8,925 bases of DNA, from assembly GCA_964521255.1 (NCBI GenBank), contig CAZFRM010000051.1:1-8925 (forward strand), written 5' to 3'. Positions within the stretch are counted from its first letter, which is position 1. Each line of letters begins with the position of its first letter. The translations under genes were made by a program, and so were the position numbers. The notes below the pieces were generated by a model. That model did not search any database. It was not told the origin of the DNA and saw only the letters and a program-made list of their open reading frames with translations. Source of the DNA: ZC4RG29 sp964521255. GTDB taxonomy: Bacteria; Bacteroidota; Bacteroidia; Cytophagales; Cyclobacteriaceae. This document shows, in pieces, positions 5,004 to 8,925 of this stretch.

Positions 5004-7793
5004 ATGAAACTCCAGACGAAAGATATACGTGCCCTGCTTGCGCCTTTCTACAGCAAAGCCTGTGTGGATGAACGTGTGAACATGCACGAAATGACTGAGC
5101 TGTTTGAATATACACGGGAATTATTTGAGAATAATTATGTCTTCGAAGTGTGGAATAACATTCGCCTTGACCGGTTAAAATATGACAAAGAGCCCATCAC
5201 AGAATATCTCGGAGAACTAAGGCATGTCTTTCTTACAAAAGTTACTGAACAAGTTATCAGCAACATCAAAAATATTTGCAAGTGGGATATCAACAAGGGA
5301 TTTGAAGCCTGGCTGAATGAATATGCGCATGCACTCACCTGGTGGAGAGATTATATCTATGAAAGTTTGTACCAAACGGATTTTCAATTCACAGAGGAAC
5401 AACAGAAAAAAATACTTCAATACGAGGAGCTCAATGCCTTCGTGCTGGATAGTAAGTGGCCCGAAGCATTTCCATATTTTGTTGAGTTATCAGAAAACCA
5501 GCAATTCGAACCCATAGTCAGAAGCAACCTGAAAATTATTACCGGAGAGATAAAACTTTTTTGGCGACCGGACTATCGCGATGCGATTTCCTTTTTCGAG
5601 GAAGCAAAAAAAATATGCCCAAAAAATCCACGTAACGAAAGAGGGTTTGGTGAATATTTCTGTCACATTGGTGAATACGAAAAAGCCAAAAATCATTTTC
5701 TCTCGGCCATCTCACAGGCGCCAAATGATATTGACAATTATATCGGCATGGGCAATACTTTCCTCAACGAAGGAAACAAGGACGCAGCGGAAAAATGGTA
5801 CAAAGACGGAATAAACATAAACTTCCTTGACTACTATTCATACTCAAGAATTATTAACCTCTACAATACACCCGATCGTATTGAGGAGAAGAAAGAAACA
5901 ATTGAAGCCTACATTACCAAAGTAACACAGTTTGAATCATACACTTTGTCTACGAATACACTTTACAATTTTTACCGTGACATCGGGCTCACCTATACCA
6001 ACGCAAAGAAGTACGAAAAGGCCATTCAATTTTACAAATCAGCTGATATACTAAAACCGGATTTTACCTCGGCCAAAATTGATTTGGGTTACACCTATTG
6101 CTATGCTAAAGAATTTGATGAAGCAGAAAAGTGTTTCACACACGCACTCAAAATTGATGACGAATGGAACTTCGACTCTTATTGGGCCCTTGCGTGGCTC
6201 TATGAACAAATGGGTAACGAAAAAGAAAATGATGAGGAAAAAGGAAAGTACTATCACAAGGCCATCGAAAAGTACAGGCTTTGCATACCCTTACGAGATG
6301 AGGTTTGGGCAGACCGGTGTTATAATCTAATTGGAATTTTATTTTTCAAACTTGAACAATACAACGAAGCAATAGAAAATTATGATAGCGCTATAAAAGC
6401 CAATCCCTCGGAAGTAGTTTACTACACAAACAAAAGAGATGCGTTAGAACGATCCCATGCCAGTCCGGAACAAATTGAAAAAGTGCTGACCGAGACCTGC
6501 GAAGTAATGCCCACTGGCGCTGAGCATCTCAATCGTCTGGGTGTTTTCTATCATGACCAAAATAATTTCCTGAAAGCTATTCCGCTTTACACAAAAGCCA
6601 TTGAGATCAATGCCAACTCTGCGCTTTACTTTGAGAACAGAGGCCTGGCCTATTTAAATCTCAATGAATTTGAGAAAGCAGAATCAGATTATCTTCAATC
6701 GTGTAGTCTTAACCCAACGCATATTATATATAATAAGTTGGGTGTCTTGTATTACCGGATGAATCAGAATGACAAAGCGCTTCACTATTATACTAAGGCC
6801 ATTGAGCTAATGGATACGGAACCCATTTACTATGAGAATATTGGTCTTGCCTATGAGAAAAGTAAGGACGAAGCGAAAGCTATTGAAGCGTATCAGAAGG
6901 CCATCGCTTTAGAAAAAGAAAAGGGAACATACTTCAATCGTCTTGGACTCTTTTATTACAACAAGACTGATAATTTGAAAGCTATAGAGTACTATAAAAA
7001 GGCGATTGAAAGAAAACCTGACAATGTAACTTACCTTCAAAATCTCGCCCTTGCCTACGAACAATTGTATCGAGATGATGAAGCTGAAAAAATTTATCAG
7101 CAACTGGTGAACGTTGATGCAAATAATATCTATTCATCCATTCGATTAGCGGTGATTAAAATGCGCAAAGGTATTTATGATGAAACGATCAAGGATTATT
7201 TAAACAATGCTGTACAGCAACATCCTGATAATTTGCAATACCTCGAACACCTGGGCCATTTCTATGAAAAGACTGATCACTCCGGGGATGCATTGAAAAC
7301 GTATGAGAAGGCGCTTACCATTGATCCCGATAATGAATACTTCAACAACCGCGCGGGAATTCTTTTATATACCAATGGCATTGATACTAATGTAGAGAAG
7401 GCTATTGGTCATTATAAAAAAGCGATTGAAAAAAATAAACTGGCCGCTGTGTATTGGCAAAACATTGGTCTTGCCTACGAACGCCTTGAGCAGTACGCCG
7501 AAGCAGAGGCAGCGTATCTTGAATCCATACGAATTGATCCCAACAATGACCAGTACCTTAATTTTCTCGGAGTATTCTACAACAATAAAATGTTCGATTA
7601 CCACAAAGCAATAGAGTACTACGAGAAGGCGGCAGCTATCAGTCAAAAACCAATTTACTACAGCAACATCGCCTATGCTTACGGACTTTTGAATGAACCT
7701 GAACTCGCCGCAGAAGCCAATGCGAAAGCAGAAAGTTTATCAGAAGTTGAATCCAGAAACAACGGAAGTAACTCGATAAAGGAGACGGGTTGA
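5004..7793 (+). CDS. Large TPR-repeat protein, predicted scaffold or sensor partner of the CHAT protease
   Basis: The 929-aa protein has no signal peptide or membrane helix. Residues about 1-165 are a helical, Trp- and Tyr-containing N-terminal region that does not read as TPR (WNNIRLDRLKY, then ALTWWRDYIYESLYQ). From about 173 to 912 there are around 18-20 tetratricopeptide repeats, some degenerate (about 276-313 and 471-503), with an acidic insertion at about 404-413 (GNEKENDEEKGK). Between 505 and 895 the repeats alternate two signatures, LG(V/L)(F/L)Y and N(I/R/L)(G/A)LAYE, which indicates expansion of a two-TPR unit of about 67 aa. Such arrays form superhelical protein-binding surfaces. 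The gene begins 18 bp after the CHAT gene, so a complex between the two products is likely. The end (911-929) is polar and non-repetitive. TPR identity is certain, but what the array binds is unknown. Confidence 0.92.
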   Translation: MKLQTKDIRALLAPFYSKACVDERVNMHEMTELFEYTRELFENNYVFEVWNNIRLDRLKYDKEPITEYLGELRHVFLTKVTEQVISNIKNICKWDINKGFEAWLNEYAHALTWWRDYIYESLYQTDFQFTEEQQKKILQYEELNAFVLDSKWPEAFPYFVELSENQQFEPIVRSNLKIITGEIKLFWRPDYRDAISFFEEAKKICPKNPRNERGFGEYFCHIGEYEKAKNHFLSAISQAPNDIDNYIGMGNTFLNEGNKDAAEKWYKDGININFLDYYSYSRIINLYNTPDRIEEKKETIEAYITKVTQFESYTLSTNTLYNFYRDIGLTYTNAKKYEKAIQFYKSADILKPDFTSAKIDLGYTYCYAKEFDEAEKCFTHALKIDDEWNFDSYWALAWLYEQMGNEKENDEEKGKYYHKAIEKYRLCIPLRDEVWADRCYNLIGILFFKLEQYNEAIENYDSAIKANPSEVVYYTNKRDALERSHASPEQIEKVLTETCEVMPTGAEHLNRLGVFYHDQNNFLKAIPLYTKAIEINANSALYFENRGLAYLNLNEFEKAESDYLQSCSLNPTHIIYNKLGVLYYRMNQNDKALHYYTKAIELMDTEPIYYENIGLAYEKSKDEAKAIEAYQKAIALEKEKGTYFNRLGLFYYNKTDNLKAIEYYKKAIERKPDNVTYLQNLALAYEQLYRDDEAEKIYQQLVNVDANNIYSSIRLAVIKMRKGIYDETIKDYLNNAVQQHPDNLQYLEHLGHFYEKTDHSGDALKTYEKALTIDPDNEYFNNRAGILLYTNGIDTNVEKAIGHYKKAIEKNKLAAVYWQNIGLAYERLEQYAEAEAAYLESIRIDPNNDQYLNFLGVFYNNKMFDYHKAIEYYEKAAAISQKPIYYSNIAYAYGLLNEPELAAEANAKAESLSEVESRNNGSNSIKETG

Positions 7794-7800
7794 AGGTGAA

Positions 7801-7832
7801 AAGTCCGGAAGTCAGAAAGTCTGGAAGCAGTG
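7801..7832. repeat. Degenerate 8-bp tandem repeat (AAGTCTGG-like), array 1
   Basis: Four consecutive 8-mers read AAGTCCGG, AAGTCAGA, AAGTCTGG and AAGCAGTG. The last is strongly decayed. The array starts 8 bp after the stop codon of the TPR gene. The same unit in the same orientation recurs at 8705-8736. From memory, repeats of this style occur between genes in Bacteroidota, but I know of no function. Confidence 0.7.
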
Positions 7833-7852
7833 CAATTTTCTATTCAATGTCG

Positions 7853-8002
7853 TTATGAAACACGGGCGTTCACTTTATACATGTTCAATTTATCTTTCGA
7901 TTTTGCATGACCCAAATTGCTTGCTTTTGAATAATAGTGTTTAGCCCAGCGATTAGATTTTGTTACTCCATCACCAAATTCATAACGGGTTCCTATATAG
8001 AA
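7853..8002 (-). pseudogene. Remnant of a Sel1-like repeat protein (C-terminal fragment)
   Basis: Read on the minus strand, 49 sense codons run from 8002 to 7856 and end at a TAA (7855-7853). The fragment contains one nearly complete Sel1-like repeat. YIGTRYEFGDGVTKS matches the family pattern LGxxYxxGxGVxxD, and WAKHYYSKASNLGHAKS matches the kAxxWYxkAAxxGhaxA half. The frame is preceded by a TAG (8005-8003) at the point where the repeat should begin, and no start codon precedes the repeat. The 148-aa gene lies only 14 bp further upstream in another frame, so the original N-terminal part is missing. I read this as a relic left by recombination or insertion. A short translated peptide cannot be excluded but seems unlikely. 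Confidence 0.65.
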
Positions 8003-8016
8003 CTAAACTCTATTTA

Positions 8017-8463
8017 TTATGGCCAGTTTTTTTGAACCAATTCGTAAAGTCGTTTCTTGTCCACAGTCTCACTAATAGTCCAACGTCTCATTAGGTCTAA
8101 ATTGTCAAGAATGCCTGAGTCTGGAGAAGAATACATTACATATCTCGACCTATGCCCACCGTTAAAAACTAAAATGTAAAAAATGCCAGCTCCGTACTTC
8201 TGTTGGAATAGTTTTTTTGCTTTTGTCTTTTTAAAAATGTCAATAAATTCCGCCAGGTCACTCGTACTCAGTTTAGTTTTTTGTGCATTGGTAGAGTCTA
8301 AGTCCTTGTGATTGTGGGAAAGGTTCGCGGTTGTCCCACCCTGTTTGAAATTGTTGTAAATGAAGATTGAGTCTGCCTTAAATACATTTTTAGAGTCCTG
8401 TCCGACTACAGTAAAGGTCAGTGGTAAAATAGTCAAAAGGAAATATAGAGATCGATTGGTCAT
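8017..8463 (-). CDS. Uncharacterised secreted protein, 148 aa
   Basis: I do not recognise the family. The preferred start is the ATG at 8463-8461, because it puts a clean signal peptide at the N-terminus: MTNRSLY, a hydrophobic stretch to about residue 20, and a plausible cleavage after VVG at residue 21. A longer frame starting with GTG at 8502 would add 13 polar residues in front of the signal and is less likely. The mature part of about 127 aa is mixed: a polar, His/Asn/Asp-rich segment (about 38-60), a helix with LAEFIDIFKKTKAKKLF (about 70-86), a strand pair around YGAGIFYILVFNGG and RSRYVMYSS (90-113), and a helical end (RLYELVQKNW). It is 50 bp downstream of the 53-aa membrane protein gene on the same strand, so the two may be co-transcribed. 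It converges on the CHAT-TPR operon. Confidence 0.75.
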   Translation of the reverse strand: MTNRSLYFLLTILPLTFTVVGQDSKNVFKADSIFIYNNFKQGGTTANLSHNHKDLDSTNAQKTKLSTSDLAEFIDIFKKTKAKKLFQQKYGAGIFYILVFNGGHRSRYVMYSSPDSGILDNLDLMRRWTISETVDKKRLYELVQKNWP

Positions 8464-8513
8464 CGTTGTCAAAACAAATTGGCCATAACTATTCGATATC
8501 ACCTATAATAAAT

Positions 8514-8675
8514 TTACCTACTCGTAATCAACACCACACCAAACGCTATAACTACTATCCAGAAACTGTAAGCGTTAATTGCAGGAATGGAAATCCATCC
8601 TAAGCGGATTGTTACGGCTAAGATTACAAATAGAACGGCTACTGCTTTTACGATTGATCTTGTTTTATTGCTCAT
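8514..8675 (-). CDS. Small two-helix membrane protein, 53 aa
   Basis: The reading frame encodes a short basic N-terminus (MSNKTR) and two hydrophobic segments, about residues 8-23 and 34-51, separated by RLGWISIPAINAYS. This predicts an inner-membrane hairpin. The start at 8675-8673 is preferred over an ATG seven codons further upstream, because a good TATATTTG box (8701-8694) lies 18 bp before it and would overlap the longer version's start. No family is recognised and no function can be given. The 148-aa secreted-protein gene follows after 50 bp on the same strand. Confidence 0.65.
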   Translation of the reverse strand: MSNKTRSIVKAVAVLFVILAVTIRLGWISIPAINAYSFWIVVIAFGVVLITSR

Positions 8676-8693
8676 AGGTTTTAAGGTTTGAGG

Positions 8694-8701
8694 CAAATAT
8701 A
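8694..8701 (-). promoter_or_regulatory. Bacteroidota-type -7 promoter box (TATATTTG)
   Basis: On the minus strand, bases 8701-8694 read TATATTTG, a full match to the Bacteroidota -7 consensus TAnnTTTG. It lies 18 bp before the ATG of the 53-aa membrane protein gene, so transcription would start roughly 10 nt before the start codon. The -33 region falls inside the 8-bp repeat array at 8705-8736 and shows no clear TTTG. It would drive the 53-aa gene and perhaps the 148-aa gene behind it. Confidence 0.45.
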
Positions 8702-8704
8702 ATA

Positions 8705-8736
8705 AAGTCTGGAAGTCTGGAAGACCGAAAGCAAGG
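8705..8736. repeat. Degenerate 8-bp tandem repeat (AAGTCTGG-like), array 2
   Basis: Units read AAGTCTGG, AAGTCTGG, AAGACCGA and AAGCAAGG, the first two being identical. A purine-rich tail of GAAAGC-like units follows to about 8768 (AGCGGAAAGCGAAAAGC). The array matches the one at 7801-7832 in unit and orientation. Together the two flank the minus-strand block that holds the Sel1 remnant and the two small genes. Confidence 0.7.
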
Positions 8737-8817
8737 GTGTTTAAGCGGAAAGCGAAAAGCAGAAAGTTTACTCCTTCATCTAATTCGTACTCAGGGCAAA
8801 CGCATCTAAATTATTTA

Positions 8818-8909
8818 AGCCTGAAAGGCTGATATTATTATAGAATCCGGGCAATAATGACCTGGAGAATCCCGAAGGGCAATGTCATTAAGTTAAGAGG
8901 CTATAATAA
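8818..8909. repeat. Nested inverted-repeat element (REP-like), possibly continuing past the window edge
   Basis: Several dyads are nested or adjacent. AGCCT-GAA-AGGCT forms a small hairpin at 8818-8830. TTATTATAG (8835-8843) pairs with CTATAATAA (8901-8909). TAATGAC (8855-8861) pairs with GTCATTA (8884-8890). CCC-GAA-GGG (8871-8879) forms the innermost hairpin. An alternative stem pairs TCCGGG (8846-8851) with CCTGGA (8861-8866), using one G-T pair. Two small hairpins share a GAA loop. From memory, CCCGAAGGG-type repeats next to TATTATTATAG are common between genes in Bacteroidota. No reading frame was recognised here. Confidence 0.65.
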
Positions 8910-8925
8910 GCAAAGGGCTATAGTA

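Larger units (their letters stand above)
2481..7793 (+). other. Three-gene CHAT protease-TPR operon
   Basis: Three plus-strand genes follow with gaps of only 12 bp (3558-3569) and 18 bp (4986-5003), and no hairpin or promoter motif is seen in either gap. They encode a 358-aa unknown protein, a CHAT-family protease with a zinc-ribbon-like tail, and a 929-aa TPR protein. No signal peptides or membrane segments were seen, so all three are predicted cytoplasmic. CHAT proteases paired with TPR proteins are known from bacterial conflict and programmed-death loci. Assigning this operon to defence is inference. Confidence 0.7.

Noticed and set aside
3570..7793. A Craspase-like arrangement (TPR-CHAT with type III-E CRISPR)
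   Set aside because: There is no gRAMP/Cas7-11-like gene, no Cas1/Cas2 and no CRISPR array in the window. TPR and CHAT are on separate polypeptides here.
8464..8502. N-terminal extension of the 148-aa secreted protein from a GTG at 8502
   Set aside because: It would place 13 polar residues before an otherwise standard signal peptide. The internal ATG at 8463 gives a normal one.

Overview
The window looks like a chromosomal stretch from a member of the Bacteroidota, probably of the Cytophagales type. This is inferred from the gene families (a GH20 lipoprotein, a small secreted protein with a prealbumin-like fold), from starts that lack Shine-Dalgarno sequences, from a TAnnTTTG-type promoter box, and from several interspersed repeats of a kind common between genes in this phylum. 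No species can be named from the sequence alone. No rRNA, tRNA, CRISPR array, integrase or transposase gene was found.

Layout. Bases 1-263 hold a 28-bp perfect palindrome, a 15-bp tandem duplication and an otherwise unremarkable leader. A lipoprotein beta-N-acetylhexosaminidase (GH20) follows at 264-1862. Next comes a small secreted protein (1972-2316), bracketed by two nearly identical 80-bp inverted-repeat elements (1863-1942 and 2322-2401). The TGA stop of each preceding gene runs directly into the CCCC edge of an element.

The centre of the window is a tight three-gene plus-strand operon, 2481-7793, with gaps of 12 and 18 bp. It encodes (1) a cysteine-free 358-aa protein of unknown function, (2) a 471-aa CHAT (caspase-like) protease with an apparently intact His/Cys dyad and an added C-terminal four-cysteine zinc-ribbon-like module, and (3) a 929-aa TPR protein whose repeats alternate in a two-TPR super-repeat. 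CHAT proteases encoded with TPR proteins are known from bacterial conflict and programmed-death systems, so this is the best candidate for an undescribed system. A working model, which is inference only, is that the TPR protein acts as scaffold or sensor, the CHAT protein as the protease, and the 358-aa protein as substrate, effector or regulator.

Downstream, on the minus strand and convergent with the operon, lie a 53-aa two-helix membrane protein (8514-8675), a 148-aa secreted protein of unknown function (8017-8463) and a 49-codon remnant of a Sel1-repeat protein (7853-8002) that has no start codon. This block is flanked by two short arrays of a degenerate 8-bp repeat (AAGTCTGG-like; 7801-7832 and 8705-8736). 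The window ends in a nested inverted-repeat element (8818-8909), which may continue past the edge.
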